From Pseudomonas sp. Os17 (lineage in GTDB: Bacteria > Pseudomonadota > Gammaproteobacteria > Pseudomonadales > Pseudomonadaceae): a DNA stretch of 64,000 bases. Where the stretch lies: NCBI RefSeq assembly GCF_001547895.1, contig NZ_AP014627.1, forward strand, positions 1 through 64,000, written 5' to 3'. The position numbers were made by a program, and so were the translations under genes. The notes beneath the pieces were generated by a model. It did no database searches and was not told the origin of the DNA. It saw nothing but the letters and a program-made list of their open reading frames with translations. This document shows positions 48,656-57,809 of this stretch, piece after piece. Position 1 is the first letter of the stretch; each line of letters begins with the position of its first letter.

Positions 48656-50707
48656 GTGAGTGTGAACAACCCTCTTCTGCAGCCCTACGACCTGCCGCCG
48701 TTCTCGGCGATCCGCGCCGAGCATGTGCAACCGGCCATCGAACAGATCCTGGCTGACAACCGCGCCGCCATCGCTGAAATCCTCAAGACCCAAGCCACCC
48801 AGCCCACCTGGGCCGGGCTGGTATTGGCCATGGACGAGCTCAATGATCGCCTGAGCGCGGCCTGGAGCCCGGTCAGCCACCTCAACGCGGTGTGCAACAG
48901 CGCCGAACTGCGTGAAGCCTACGAGGCCTGCCTGCCGGCCTTGAGCGCCTACTCCACGGAAATGGGCCAGAACCGCGAGCTGTTCCAGGCTTTCGACGCC
49001 CTGGCCAAGAGCCCCGAAGCCGCCGGTTTCGACGTGGCGCAGAAGACCATCCTCGAGCATTCCCTGCGGGACTTCCGCCTGTCGGGCATCGACCTGCCGC
49101 CGGAGCAGCAGCAGCGCTACGCGCAGGTGCAGAGCAAGCTGTCCGAGCTGGCCAGCCGTTTCTCCAACCAGTTGCTGGACGCCACCCAGGCCTGGACCAA
49201 GCACATTACCGACGAAGCGGCCCTGGCCGGCCTGACCGATTCGGCCAAGGCGCAGATGGCCGCCGCGGCCCAGGCCAAGGGCCTGGACGGCTGGCTGATC
49301 ACCCTGGAATTCCCCAGCTACTACGCGGTGATGACCTACGCCCAGGACCGGGCCCTGCGTGAAGAGGTCTATGCCGCCTACTGCACCCGGGCGTCGGACC
49401 AAGGCCCTAACGCCGGTCAGCACGACAACGGCCCGGTGATGGAAGAGATCCTCGACCTGCGTCAGGAATTGGCCAAGCTCCTGGGCTTTGCCAGCTTTTC
49501 CGAACTCAGCCTGGCCACCAAGATGGCCGAGTCCAGCGATCAGGTGCTGAGCTTCCTGCGGGACCTGGCCAAGCGCAGCAAACCCTTTGCCGCTCAGGAC
49601 CTGGAGCAGCTGCGGGCCTATGCCGCCGAACAGGGTTGCCCCGACCTGCAAAGCTGGGACAGCGGTTTCTATGGCGAGAAGCTGCGCGAGCAGCGTTACA
49701 GCGTGTCCCAGGAAGCCCTGCGCGCCTACTTCCCCATCGACAAGGTCCTTGGCGGCCTGTTCGCCATCGTCCAGCGCCTATACGGCATCGAGATCGCCGA
49801 GCAGCAAGGTTTCGACAGCTGGCACCCGGACGTGCGCCTGTTCGAGATCAAGGAAAACGGCCAGCACGTCGGTCGCTTCTTCTTCGACCTCTACGCCCGC
49901 TCCAACAAGCGCGGCGGTGCCTGGATGGACGGCGCCCGTGACCGTCGCCGCACCGTGGGCGGCGTATTGCAGAGCCCGGTGGCCAACCTGGTGTGCAACT
50001 TCACCCCGGCCGACAGCGGCAAGCCTGCACTCCTGACCCACGACGAAGTCACCACCCTGTTCCACGAATTCGGCCATGGTCTGCACCACCTGCTGACCCG
50101 GGTCGAGCATGCCGGGGTTTCCGGCATCAATGGCGTGGCCTGGGACGCGGTGGAACTGCCGAGCCAGTTCATGGAGAACTGGTGCTGGGAGCCCGAAGGC
50201 CTGGCGCTGATCTCCGGTCACTATGAAACCGGCGAGCCGCTGCCCCAGGACCTGCTGCAGAAGATGCTGGCGGCGAAGAACTTCCAGTCCGGGCTGATGA
50301 TGGTGCGCCAGCTGGAATTCTCGCTGTTCGACTTCGAACTGCATGCCACCCACGGCGACGGCCGCAGCGTGCTGCAAGTGCTGGAAACCGTGCGTGACGA
50401 AGTCTCGGTGATGCGTCCGCCGGCCTACAACCGCTTCCCCAACAGCTTCGCCCACATCTTCGCCGGTGGTTACGCAGCGGGTTACTACAGCTACAAATGG
50501 GCGGAAGTGCTGTCGGCCGATGCCTTCTCCAGGTTCGAGGAAGAGGGTGTGCTCAACCCGGCCACCGGGCGCGCCTTTCGCGAGGCGATCCTGGCCCGTG
50601 GCGGTTCCCAGGAGCCGATGGTGCTGTTCGTCGACTTCCGCGGACGGGCGCCGTCGATTGACGCACTCTTGCGCCATAGCGGCCTCAGCGAGGACGCGGC
50701 AGCATGA
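48656..50707 (+). CDS. prlC: Oligopeptidase A
   Basis: PrlC degrades oligopeptides, including cleaved signal peptides, in the cytoplasm. The 683-aa M3-family metallopeptidase has the zinc motif HEFGH in TTLFHEFGHGLHHLL near 468 and a third ligand Glu in the following VELPSQFMENW segment. GTG 48656 is preferred over the upstream ATG because AAGGTG is 7 bp before it and it gives MSVNNPLLQPYDLPP, the family start. Its stop overlaps the YheV start. Confidence 0.97.
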   Translation: MSVNNPLLQPYDLPPFSAIRAEHVQPAIEQILADNRAAIAEILKTQATQPTWAGLVLAMDELNDRLSAAWSPVSHLNAVCNSAELREAYEACLPALSAYSTEMGQNRELFQAFDALAKSPEAAGFDVAQKTILEHSLRDFRLSGIDLPPEQQQRYAQVQSKLSELASRFSNQLLDATQAWTKHITDEAALAGLTDSAKAQMAAAAQAKGLDGWLITLEFPSYYAVMTYAQDRALREEVYAAYCTRASDQGPNAGQHDNGPVMEEILDLRQELAKLLGFASFSELSLATKMAESSDQVLSFLRDLAKRSKPFAAQDLEQLRAYAAEQGCPDLQSWDSGFYGEKLREQRYSVSQEALRAYFPIDKVLGGLFAIVQRLYGIEIAEQQGFDSWHPDVRLFEIKENGQHVGRFFFDLYARSNKRGGAWMDGARDRRRTVGGVLQSPVANLVCNFTPADSGKPALLTHDEVTTLFHEFGHGLHHLLTRVEHAGVSGINGVAWDAVELPSQFMENWCWEPEGLALISGHYETGEPLPQDLLQKMLAAKNFQSGLMMVRQLEFSLFDFELHATHGDGRSVLQVLETVRDEVSVMRPPAYNRFPNSFAHIFAGGYAAGYYSYKWAEVLSADAFSRFEEEGVLNPATGRAFREAILARGGSQEPMVLFVDFRGRAPSIDALLRHSGLSEDAAA

Positions 50708-50982
50708 GTGACGCACCCGTGAAGACCAAGAAACGCTTTATCGCCGGGGCGGTGTGCCCGGCGTGCAGTGAGCAGGACAAGCTGATGATGTGGAGCGAGG
50801 ACGACGTGCCCCATCGCGAGTGCGTGGCCTGTGGCTATGCCGACACCCTCAACGCCCAGGGGCTGTCGGTGCCCAAGGAACTGGGAACCCGGGTCAACCA
50901 CGCGGCCCCCAAGGCCGCCGATACCAAGGTGCAATCGGTGCAGTTTTTCCCCAACCCCAAGTTGAAGAAAAAAACCGACTGA
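50704..50982 (+). CDS. yheV: YheV-family zinc-ribbon protein
   Basis: This 92-aa protein has two CxxC knuckles (CPACSEQD near 18 and CVACGYADTL near 38) of a zinc ribbon, and a basic tail ending KLKKKTD. YheV is a conserved small protein that follows prlC in many gammaproteobacteria; its role is unknown. It overlaps the prlC stop as ATGA, so it is translationally coupled to prlC. Confidence 0.93.
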   Translation: MSDAPVKTKKRFIAGAVCPACSEQDKLMMWSEDDVPHRECVACGYADTLNAQGLSVPKELGTRVNHAAPKAADTKVQSVQFFPNPKLKKKTD

Positions 50983-50995
50983 CCAGGCAAGAAAA

Positions 50996-51033
50996 AGCCG
51001 GCTCCCTCGCAGGAGCCGGCTTGCCGGCGAAGC
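50996..51033. repeat. REP palindrome after yheV
   Basis: GCCGGCTCC and CAGGAGCCGGCTTGCCGGCG form overlapping inverted arms directly after yheV, with a further partial copy (AGCAAGCTCGTTCCTAC) at 51072-51090. Confidence 0.75.
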
Positions 51034-51103
51034 AATTCGCCACCCCCTTCCCTCACCACCTGCGCTTTCGCGAGCAAGCTCGTTCCTACAGAGGGGGCGG
51101 TGC

Positions 51104-51763
51104 TTAGTGGCTCAGCGGCTTGGTCGCGCCCACCGTCTCGAACCAGCTCTTCACCGAACAGGTGGCGAACACGCTGGTGCTGCAGTCGCCATTGGCCAGC
51201 GCGGTGCGCAACTTGTCGACATCGGCCTGCATCATGTAGCGAATGCCGTCCTTGAAGTGGGAACTGTCGCCAAATCCGCCTTGAGTCATTTCATTCAGGG
51301 CTTCCTCTTTGCTCCAACCCTGGACCACCACCCGGTACATGGCCGACATCAGGCCGGTGCGGTCCGAGCCATGTTTGCAGTGCATCAGCACCGGGCCCTG
51401 GGCTTCGGCGCTCTGGATGGCGCGCAGGGCCTTGAGCACGTCGGCGTCATCCACATGGTTGGTGCGGTAGGGCAACTGCACCTGATTGATGCCCGGACTC
51501 GACAGCCAGCTGGAGTCGGACTCCGGAAGGAAGTTGATCACGGTCCCGACCTTGAGTTTTTCCAGCAGGGGCACCGCGCCCTTGTCCGGCAGGGCGCTGC
51601 GGTACAGGGTCGGCGACATCTGATACAGGTTGTATTGCTTCTCCACCGGCTGCGCCCATTGCTCCGGGCGATTGGCGGAAGTATCGGCGGCCCGGGCCTG
51701 TGGCCCGGCGATCAGTGCCAGCAGCGACAGACAAAGTGCAGCAATGAATCGGGTTCTGGACAT
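51104..51763 (-). CDS. Periplasmic dual-specificity/tyrosine phosphatase (TpbA-like)
   Basis: This 219-aa protein has a signal peptide (IAALCLSLLALIAGPQARA) and the phosphatase loop HCKHGSDRTG with catalytic Cys129 and Arg135 (CX5R). P. aeruginosa TpbA is a periplasmic tyrosine phosphatase that dephosphorylates the diguanylate cyclase TpbB and lowers c-di-GMP. This protein resembles it in location and motif, but TpbB is not seen in the window, so the target is unknown. ATG 51763 gives the cleaner signal peptide. Confidence 0.88.
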   Translation of the reverse strand: MSRTRFIAALCLSLLALIAGPQARAADTSANRPEQWAQPVEKQYNLYQMSPTLYRSALPDKGAVPLLEKLKVGTVINFLPESDSSWLSSPGINQVQLPYRTNHVDDADVLKALRAIQSAEAQGPVLMHCKHGSDRTGLMSAMYRVVVQGWSKEEALNEMTQGGFGDSSHFKDGIRYMMQADVDKLRTALANGDCSTSVFATCSVKSWFETVGATKPLSH

Positions 51764-51962
51764 GTGAGGGTCACTGAATGAGGGCATTGAATGTCATCCA
51801 GTGTCCGCCACGCTCGGTCAAAGCCCTGTGAGCCGGCCGTCAAAGAAATGTGAAGCGGATGGGCCATATCCGGCTGCCTGCGATCTTTTTCGCCTGAAAC
51901 GATTCATCCAGATGCTTAGCCTGCTACCATTTGTAACCAAAGTTTGCTGATGTGTTCATCCA

Positions 51963-51984
51963 CCGGGCCTGGCCCGGCTTTTTG
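51963..51984 (+). terminator. Terminator-like hairpin upstream of gluconate dehydrogenase genes
   Basis: CCGGGC CTG GCCCGG followed by CTTTTTG. It is 70 bp before the subunit 3 start and within its likely leader, so it may be a leader attenuator or the terminator of an upstream transcript. Confidence 0.6.
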
Positions 51985-52053
51985 CGTTGCCCAAACATAA
52001 AGTCGCGCCATGACGCGGCTGACCAATCCATCAATGCCTGATGAGGTGCACCG

Positions 52054-52806
52054 ATGTCCGATCAAGATCGAGACAACCCGCGGCGTGAGTTCTTGCGTAA
52101 ATCCCTGACCCTGATCCCCGTGGTCACTGTCGCCAGTACCGGCCTGGGCAGTTCCATGCTGGCGGCGGCTCCCGAAGCGGTGGCCCCAGCCAGGCCGGCG
52201 GCGCCGGGCAAGCTGCCCACGGGCAGCCCGAGCTATGAACCGAGCTACTTCAGCGCCGAAGAGTGGGCCTTCATCAAGGCCGCAGTGGAACGCCTGATTC
52301 CCGCCGACGACATGGGCCCGGGTGCCCTGGAAGCCGGGGTGCCGGAGTACATCGACCGGCAAATGAACACCCCCTACGCCGCCGGTGCCCTGTGGTACAT
52401 GCAAGGCCCGTTCAAGGCCGACGCCGCGCCGGAGATGGGCTGGCAGAGCAAGCTGGTGCCCAAGGACATCTATCGCCTGGGCATTGCCGCCGTGGATGCA
52501 TGGTGCAAAGACCTCAAGGGTCAAGTTTTTGCCGCGCAAGACAGCGCTACCCGAGACGCTTTGCTCAAGCAGCTGGAAGCCGGAACCCCGCAGTTCGAGG
52601 CGGTCCCGGCCAAGCTTTTCTTCAATCTGCTGTTGCAGAACACCAAGGAAGGCTTCTTCAGCGACCCGATCCATGGCGGCAATAAAGGCCTGGTGGGCTG
52701 GACCCTGATCGGCTTTCCCGGCGCACGCGCCGATTTCATGGACTGGGTGGAACGCAACGAACAGTACCCCTTCCCGGCAGTATCGATTCGCGGCGAGAGG
52801 GCTTGA
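52054..52806 (+). CDS. Gluconate 2-dehydrogenase subunit 3 (Tat-exported)
   Basis: This 250-aa small subunit has a twin-arginine signal (RREFLRKS at 10-17) and the subunit-3 region FSAEEWAFIKAAVERLIPADDMGPGALEAGVPEYIDRQM (from about 67, in pieces). It helps export and assemble the FAD subunit, which lacks its own signal. The cluster order small subunit-FAD subunit-cytochrome c is that of membrane-bound gluconate (or 2-ketogluconate) dehydrogenase in the periplasm. The large-subunit ATG follows 2 bp after the stop. Confidence 0.93.
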   Translation: MSDQDRDNPRREFLRKSLTLIPVVTVASTGLGSSMLAAAPEAVAPARPAAPGKLPTGSPSYEPSYFSAEEWAFIKAAVERLIPADDMGPGALEAGVPEYIDRQMNTPYAAGALWYMQGPFKADAAPEMGWQSKLVPKDIYRLGIAAVDAWCKDLKGQVFAAQDSATRDALLKQLEAGTPQFEAVPAKLFFNLLLQNTKEGFFSDPIHGGNKGLVGWTLIGFPGARADFMDWVERNEQYPFPAVSIRGERA

Positions 52807-52808
52807 AC

Positions 52809-54593
52809 ATGACCACAGTGATGAAGAAGGTCGACGCGGTGATCGTCGGTTTCGGCTGGACCGGCGCGATCATGGCCAAGGAGCTGACCGAGGCCGGGCT
52901 CAACGTGCTGGCGCTGGAGCGCGGGCCGATGCAGGACACCTACCCTGACGGCAGCTATCCCCAGGTGATCGACGAGCTCACCTACAGCGTGCGCAAGAAA
53001 CTCTTCCAGGACATTTCCAAGGAGACGGTGACCATTCGCCACAGCGTCAACGAGGTGGCCCTGCCCAACCGGCAACTGGGCGCCTTTCTGCCGGGCAACG
53101 GCGTGGGCGGTGCCGGCCTGCACTGGTCCGGGGTGCACTTTCGGGTCGACCCCATCGAACTGCGCATGCGCAGTCACTACGAAGAGCGCTACGGCAAGAG
53201 CTTCATCCCCAAGGACATGACCATCCAGGACTTCGGTGTCAGCTATGAAGAGCTGGAGCCGTTCTTCGACTTCGCGGAAAAGGTCTTCGGCACCTCCGGC
53301 CAGGCCTGGACCGTGAAGGGCCAGCGGGTGGGCGAAGGCAAGGGCGGCAATCCCTATGCCCCGGATCGCTCGGACCACTTCCCGCTGGAGTCGCAGAAGA
53401 ACACCTATTCCGCACAGCTGTTTCAGAAAGCCGCCAGTGAGGTGGGCTACAAACCCTACAACCTGCCGTCGGCCAATACCTCGGGACCCTACACCAACCC
53501 CTATGGTGCGCAGATGGGGCCGTGCAACTTCTGCGGTTTCTGCAGCGGCTACGTCTGCTACATGTATTCCAAGGCCTCGCCCAACGTGAACATTCTGCCG
53601 GCCCTCAAGCCGCTGCCGAATTTCGAGTTGCGCCCCAATTCCCACGTGCTCAAGGTCAACCTCGACAGCAGCAAGACCCGCGCCACCGGCGTCACCTATG
53701 TCGACGGCCAGGGCCGGGAGATCGAGCAGCCGGCGGACCTGGTGATCCTCGGCGCCTTCCAGTTGCACAACGTGCGGCTGATGCTGCTGTCGGGCATCGG
53801 CAAGCCCTACGACCCGATCAGCGGCGAAGGCGTGGTGGGCAGGAACTTCGCCTACCAGAACATGGCCACCATCAAGGCCTACTTCGACAAGGACGTGCAC
53901 ACCAACAACTTCATCGGCGCCGGCGGCAACGGCGTGGCGGTGGACGACTTCAACGCCGACAACTTCGACCACGGCCCGCACGGCTTCGTCGGCGGCTCGC
54001 CGATGTGGGTCAACCAGGCCGGCAGCCGGCCGATTGCCGGCACCTCGAACCCGCCGGGCACTCCGGCCTGGGGCAGTGCCTGGAAGAAAGCCACCGCCGA
54101 CTACTACACCCACCAGGTGTCGATGGACGCCCACGGCGCGCATCAGTCCTACCGTGGCAACTACCTGGATCTGGACCCGGTGTACCGCGATGCCTACGGC
54201 TTGCCGCTGCTGCGGATGACCTTCGACTGGCAGGAAAACGACATCAAGATGAACCGTTTCATGGTCGAGAAGATGGGCAAGATCGCCGAGGCGATGAACC
54301 CCAAGGCCATTGCCCGGCTGGGCAAGCAGGTGGGTGAGCGCTTCAACACCGCGTCCTACCAGACCACCCACCTGAACGGTGGCGCGATCATGGGCACCGA
54401 TCCCAAGACCAGCGCCCTGAACCGCTACTTGCAGAGCTGGGACGTGCACAACGTCTTCGTTCCCGGGGCTTCGGCCTTCCCCCAGGGCCTGGGCTACAAC
54501 CCCACCGGCCTGGTGGCGGCGCTGACCTACTGGTCGGCCCGGGCGATCCGCGAGCAGTACCTGAAGAACCCCGGCCCGCTGGTGCAGGCATAA
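52809..54593 (+). CDS. GMC-family FAD subunit of gluconate 2-dehydrogenase-type enzyme
   Basis: This 594-aa flavoprotein has the N-terminal FAD motif VDAVIVGFGWTGAIMAKEL (about 7-25), the cysteine-rich CNFCGFCSGYVCYMYSK near 237 and the C-terminal GMC block with catalytic His in VPGASAFPQGLGYNPT near 555. It oxidises gluconate or a related sugar acid in the periplasm and passes electrons to the cytochrome subunit. ATG 52809 has AGAGGG about 8 bp upstream; a TTG at 52803 is the alternative. Substrate could be gluconate or 2-ketogluconate. Confidence 0.93.
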   Translation: MTTVMKKVDAVIVGFGWTGAIMAKELTEAGLNVLALERGPMQDTYPDGSYPQVIDELTYSVRKKLFQDISKETVTIRHSVNEVALPNRQLGAFLPGNGVGGAGLHWSGVHFRVDPIELRMRSHYEERYGKSFIPKDMTIQDFGVSYEELEPFFDFAEKVFGTSGQAWTVKGQRVGEGKGGNPYAPDRSDHFPLESQKNTYSAQLFQKAASEVGYKPYNLPSANTSGPYTNPYGAQMGPCNFCGFCSGYVCYMYSKASPNVNILPALKPLPNFELRPNSHVLKVNLDSSKTRATGVTYVDGQGREIEQPADLVILGAFQLHNVRLMLLSGIGKPYDPISGEGVVGRNFAYQNMATIKAYFDKDVHTNNFIGAGGNGVAVDDFNADNFDHGPHGFVGGSPMWVNQAGSRPIAGTSNPPGTPAWGSAWKKATADYYTHQVSMDAHGAHQSYRGNYLDLDPVYRDAYGLPLLRMTFDWQENDIKMNRFMVEKMGKIAEAMNPKAIARLGKQVGERFNTASYQTTHLNGGAIMGTDPKTSALNRYLQSWDVHNVFVPGASAFPQGLGYNPTGLVAALTYWSARAIREQYLKNPGPLVQA

Positions 54594-54605
54594 GGAGCGA
54601 TGACC

Positions 54606-55910
54606 ATGAAAGCACTCGTTATCGCCACCCTGGCCCTGCTGGGCAGCGCCTCGGTCGGCGCCGCCGAAGCGGATCAGCAGGCCCTGGTGCAACAGGGCGA
54701 ATACCTGGCCCGCGCCGGAGACTGCGTGGCCTGCCACACCGCCAAGGACGGCAAACCGTTCGCCGGCGGGCTACCGATGGAAACCCCCATCGGCGTGATC
54801 TATTCCACCAACATCACCCCGGACAAGACCGGCATCGGCGACTACAGCTTCGAGGACTTCGACCAGGCCGTGCGCCATGGCGTGGCCAAGGGCGGCAGTA
54901 CCCTGTACCCGGCCATGCCCTTCCCGTCCTATGCCCGGGTCAGCGACGCCGACATGCAGGCGCTCTACGCCTACTTCATGAAGGGCGTGGCGCCGGTGGC
55001 CAGGGACAATCAGGACAGCGACATTCCCTGGCCCCTGAGCATGCGCTGGCCGTTGTCGATCTGGCGCTGGATGTTCGCCCCCAGTGTGGAAACCCCTGCA
55101 CTGGCGACCGGCAGCGACCCGGTGATCAGTCGCGGCGCCTACCTGGTGGAAGGCCTGGGCCACTGCGGCGCCTGCCATACACCACGGGCCCTGACCATGC
55201 AGGAGAAGGCCTTGAGCGCCAGCGACGGCAGTGCTTTCCTCTCCGGCAGCGCACCGCTGGAAGGCTGGATCGCCAAGAACCTGCGGGGCGATCACCAGGA
55301 CGGCCTGGGCAGCTGGAGCGAAGAGCAGTTGGTGCAGTTCCTCAAGACCGGTCGCAGTGATCGCAGCGCGGTGTTCGGCGGCATGAGCGATGTGGTGGTG
55401 CACAGCATGCAGTACCTGAGCGAGGCCGACCTGACGGCGATTGCCCGCTACCTCAAGTCACTGCCGGCCAAGGACCCCAAGGACCTGCCGCACACGTATG
55501 ACCAGCAGGTGGCCCAAGCCCTGTGGAACGGTGACGACAGCAAGCCCGGCGCGGCGGTGTACATCGACAACTGCGCGGCCTGCCACCGTACCGACGGCCA
55601 TGGCTACACCCGGGTGTTCCCGGCGTTGGCGGGCAACCCGGTGCTGCAGTCGGCGGATGCCACCTCGCTGATCCACATCGTGCTCAAGGGCGGCACCTTG
55701 CCAGCCACCCACAGCGCGCCGTCGACCTTCACCATGCCGCCCTTCGCCTGGCGCCTGTCGGACCAGGAGGTGGCCGACGTGGTCAACTTCATCCGCAGCA
55801 GTTGGGGCAATCAGGCTTCGTCGGTCAAGCCCGGGGACGTGGCGGCGCTGCGCAAGGGCGACCTGCAGAGCAGGTCCAACGACGATTTGGGGCCCTTCAC
55901 TCGTCACTAG
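54606..55910 (+). CDS. Triheme cytochrome c subunit of gluconate dehydrogenase-type enzyme
   Basis: This 434-aa membrane-anchored cytochrome has a signal peptide (KALVIATLALLGSASVGA) and three CxxCH heme sites: Cys40-His44 (CVACH), Cys187-His191 (CGACH) and Cys323-His327 (CAACH). It takes electrons from the FAD subunit to the ubiquinone pool. ATG 54606 has AAGGAG 8 bp upstream, preferred over ATG 54600. It overlaps the convergent hypothetical gene by 14 bp at its 3' end. Confidence 0.95.
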   Translation: MKALVIATLALLGSASVGAAEADQQALVQQGEYLARAGDCVACHTAKDGKPFAGGLPMETPIGVIYSTNITPDKTGIGDYSFEDFDQAVRHGVAKGGSTLYPAMPFPSYARVSDADMQALYAYFMKGVAPVARDNQDSDIPWPLSMRWPLSIWRWMFAPSVETPALATGSDPVISRGAYLVEGLGHCGACHTPRALTMQEKALSASDGSAFLSGSAPLEGWIAKNLRGDHQDGLGSWSEEQLVQFLKTGRSDRSAVFGGMSDVVVHSMQYLSEADLTAIARYLKSLPAKDPKDLPHTYDQQVAQALWNGDDSKPGAAVYIDNCAACHRTDGHGYTRVFPALAGNPVLQSADATSLIHIVLKGGTLPATHSAPSTFTMPPFAWRLSDQEVADVVNFIRSSWGNQASSVKPGDVAALRKGDLQSRSNDDLGPFTRH

Positions 55911-56313
55911 CGTCAAGGCCGGCGCCCGCTGCGGGCGTCGGTCCGGCGCTGGCTGTTGCGCCCTGGGTGAAGCGCTGGATGCCCAAGCGGCTTTGCAGCT
56001 GATAGCCGGCGATGCAGTCCGCCAGCCCGGCGTTCATCAGGTCTTCCCAGCTTGCCGGGAGCAGGCCGATGCCATCGTGGTGGGGGCTCCAGCGCACTTC
56101 GGCGAACTTCGGGTCCGCTTTATCGAAGGGTTGCTGGACGCTCACCGCGGCCTTTTCGATGTCCTGGGTGCACAGCTCGAATTCGCAGGCCAGGCCCCAG
56201 AGCTGGCCATCGGGCGCCCTGACGATGATCAGGTCGGCGCCTTGTTCGTAGCTGGGGAGGTAGGCATCTGCCGCGTAGAAGATCTTTTCCAGCGTGCCGG
56301 GCGTCCTGGGCAT
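55897..56313 (-). CDS. Conserved hypothetical protein
   Basis: This 138-aa soluble protein, start ATG 56313, has a DLIIVRAPDGQLWGLACEFEL segment (near 28, in pieces), several Trp residues and a Pro/Ala/Gly-rich C-terminal tail of about 20 residues. No family is recognised. It is convergent with the cytochrome gene and overlaps its end by 14 bp; the low-complexity tail is where the overlap falls. Confidence 0.6.
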   Translation of the reverse strand: MPRTPGTLEKIFYAADAYLPSYEQGADLIIVRAPDGQLWGLACEFELCTQDIEKAAVSVQQPFDKADPKFAEVRWSPHHDGIGLLPASWEDLMNAGLADCIAGYQLQSRLGIQRFTQGATASAGPTPAAGAGLDASDE

Positions 56314-56364
56314 GTTTGCGCTCCTGTTGTTTGAGCCTGCCTTATACCCTAACGCCACAAACCT

Positions 56365-56389
56365 GTAGGAGCCGGCTTGCCGGCGAAGG
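56365..56389. repeat. REP palindrome
   Basis: GTAGGAGCCGGCTTGCCGGC with its following GAAGG, the same element as at 29372 and 51010, upstream of the hypothetical gene and the radical SAM gene. Confidence 0.75.
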
Positions 56390-56472
56390 TGCGTTAAGGC
56401 CTGCGTCGCGCGGGGGTAGGTTTGCTTGCGGGGGTGTTTCGGTCCGGCGGTGCTGGTCAGATAAATCCGACT

Positions 56473-56500
56473 CCATTACTGTATGCGCATACAGTAATGG
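56473..56500. promoter_or_regulatory. LexA (SOS) box in a 28-bp perfect palindrome
   Basis: CTGTATGCGCATACAG at 56479-56494 fits the SOS box CTGT-N8-ACAG and matches the Pseudomonas/E. coli TATA...ATA core except for GC in the middle. It sits inside a perfect 28-bp palindrome (CCATTACTGTATGC and its exact complement), 9 bp before the start codon of the radical SAM gene. PAO1 PA0069 is reported as LexA-regulated. LexA binding would block transcription or translation start directly. Confidence 0.88.
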
Positions 56501-56509
56501 AGCGCTCCC

Positions 56510-57568
56510 ATGATCACCCCCCTGCCTCCCCGTGGTCGCGGCACCGCGAGCAATCCGCACAACCGTTTCGCGCCCAAGCGTTCGGTGGCCGAGGACGACG
56601 GCTGGTATCAGGAGGTGCCGCTGACCCAGGGCACCGAGGTGCGTTTTGAAACGGCCAAGTCGATCATCACCCGCAACAGTTCGCCGGACCTGCCCTTCGA
56701 CCGTTCGATCAATCCCTATCGCGGTTGCGAGCATGGCTGCATCTACTGCTACGCGCGGCCCAGCCACGCTTACTGGGACATGTCGCCGGGGCTGGACTTT
56801 GAAACCAAGCTGATCGCCAAGAGCAACGCTGCCGCCCTGCTGGAGCAGCAGTTGTCCAGGCCCGGCTATCGCTGCGCCCCGATCAACCTGGGGTCCAACA
56901 CCGATCCCTATCAGCCCATCGAGCGCGAGCAGCAACTGACCCGGCGCACCCTGGAGGTGCTGCTGCGCTACCGGCACCCGGTGACCATCGTCACCAAGGG
57001 CTCGCTGATCCTGCGCGACCTGGACCTGCTGGCCGAGCTGGCCCGGCAGCGGCTGGTGGCGGTGATGATCAGCCTGACCACCCTGGACGATGAGTTGAAG
57101 CGCATTCTCGAACCCCGGGCGGCGGCGCCCAAGGCGCGATTGCGGGCAATCCGGGTGATGCGTGAAGCAGGCATTCCGGTCGGGGTGCTGTGTTCGCCGA
57201 TGATCCCGATGATCAACGACAGCGAGCTGGAAAGCCTGCTCAACGAGGCCCATGCCGCCGGGGCGCAGAGCGCCGCCTACATGATGCTGCGCCTGCCCCT
57301 GGAGGTGGCGCCGCTGTTCGAGGAATGGCTGGCAGCGCATTACCCGCAACGGGCTGCCCATGTGCTCAGCCTGATCCGCCAGAGCCGCGGCGGCGAGCTG
57401 TATGACAGTCGCTTTGGCAGCCGCATGCGCGGCGAGGGACCCTTCGCCGACCTGCTGGCCCAGCGTTTTGCCAAGGCTCTCAGGCGTCTGGGGCTCAACC
57501 GCCGCGAGGGGTTCGATCTCGACTGCTCGGCCTTCTGTCCGCCCGGCGGACAGATGTCGTTGCTCTGA
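56510..57568 (+). CDS. PA0069-family radical SAM protein
   Basis: This 352-aa protein has the radical SAM cluster motif in RGCEHGCIYCYARPSH with Cys73, Cys77 and Cys80, and a partial TIM barrel with GSNTDPYQPIE near 134. It resembles the PA0069 family, which shares the SPL-like CxxxCxxC fold with spore-photoproduct-lyase-type proteins but whose reaction is unknown. The SOS box directly before it supports a DNA-damage role. ATG 56510 matches the usual N-terminus. Confidence 0.93.
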   Translation: MITPLPPRGRGTASNPHNRFAPKRSVAEDDGWYQEVPLTQGTEVRFETAKSIITRNSSPDLPFDRSINPYRGCEHGCIYCYARPSHAYWDMSPGLDFETKLIAKSNAAALLEQQLSRPGYRCAPINLGSNTDPYQPIEREQQLTRRTLEVLLRYRHPVTIVTKGSLILRDLDLLAELARQRLVAVMISLTTLDDELKRILEPRAAAPKARLRAIRVMREAGIPVGVLCSPMIPMINDSELESLLNEAHAAGAQSAAYMMLRLPLEVAPLFEEWLAAHYPQRAAHVLSLIRQSRGGELYDSRFGSRMRGEGPFADLLAQRFAKALRRLGLNRREGFDLDCSAFCPPGGQMSLL

Positions 57569-57809
57569 GCGGCATTGGCCTATCTTGAGGGGTGGGCGGC
57601 GTTGGCCGAGGGCCGCCGGTCACCTTTTGCTATCGCCAATAGTGGCGTTCTAGAGCCTTGCATTCAGTTTGAGTTAAGTTTTTGTGGCTACTTTGTTCAT
57701 CGAGTGACCCATTGGTCGCGTTCGGCGGCTCGGTTGTTTTTTAATCGATTGCTGGCGTCGTGCCGGATAATTCTGGAAAATTCACCAAATCCGACAGAGA
57801 GGCTGAATC

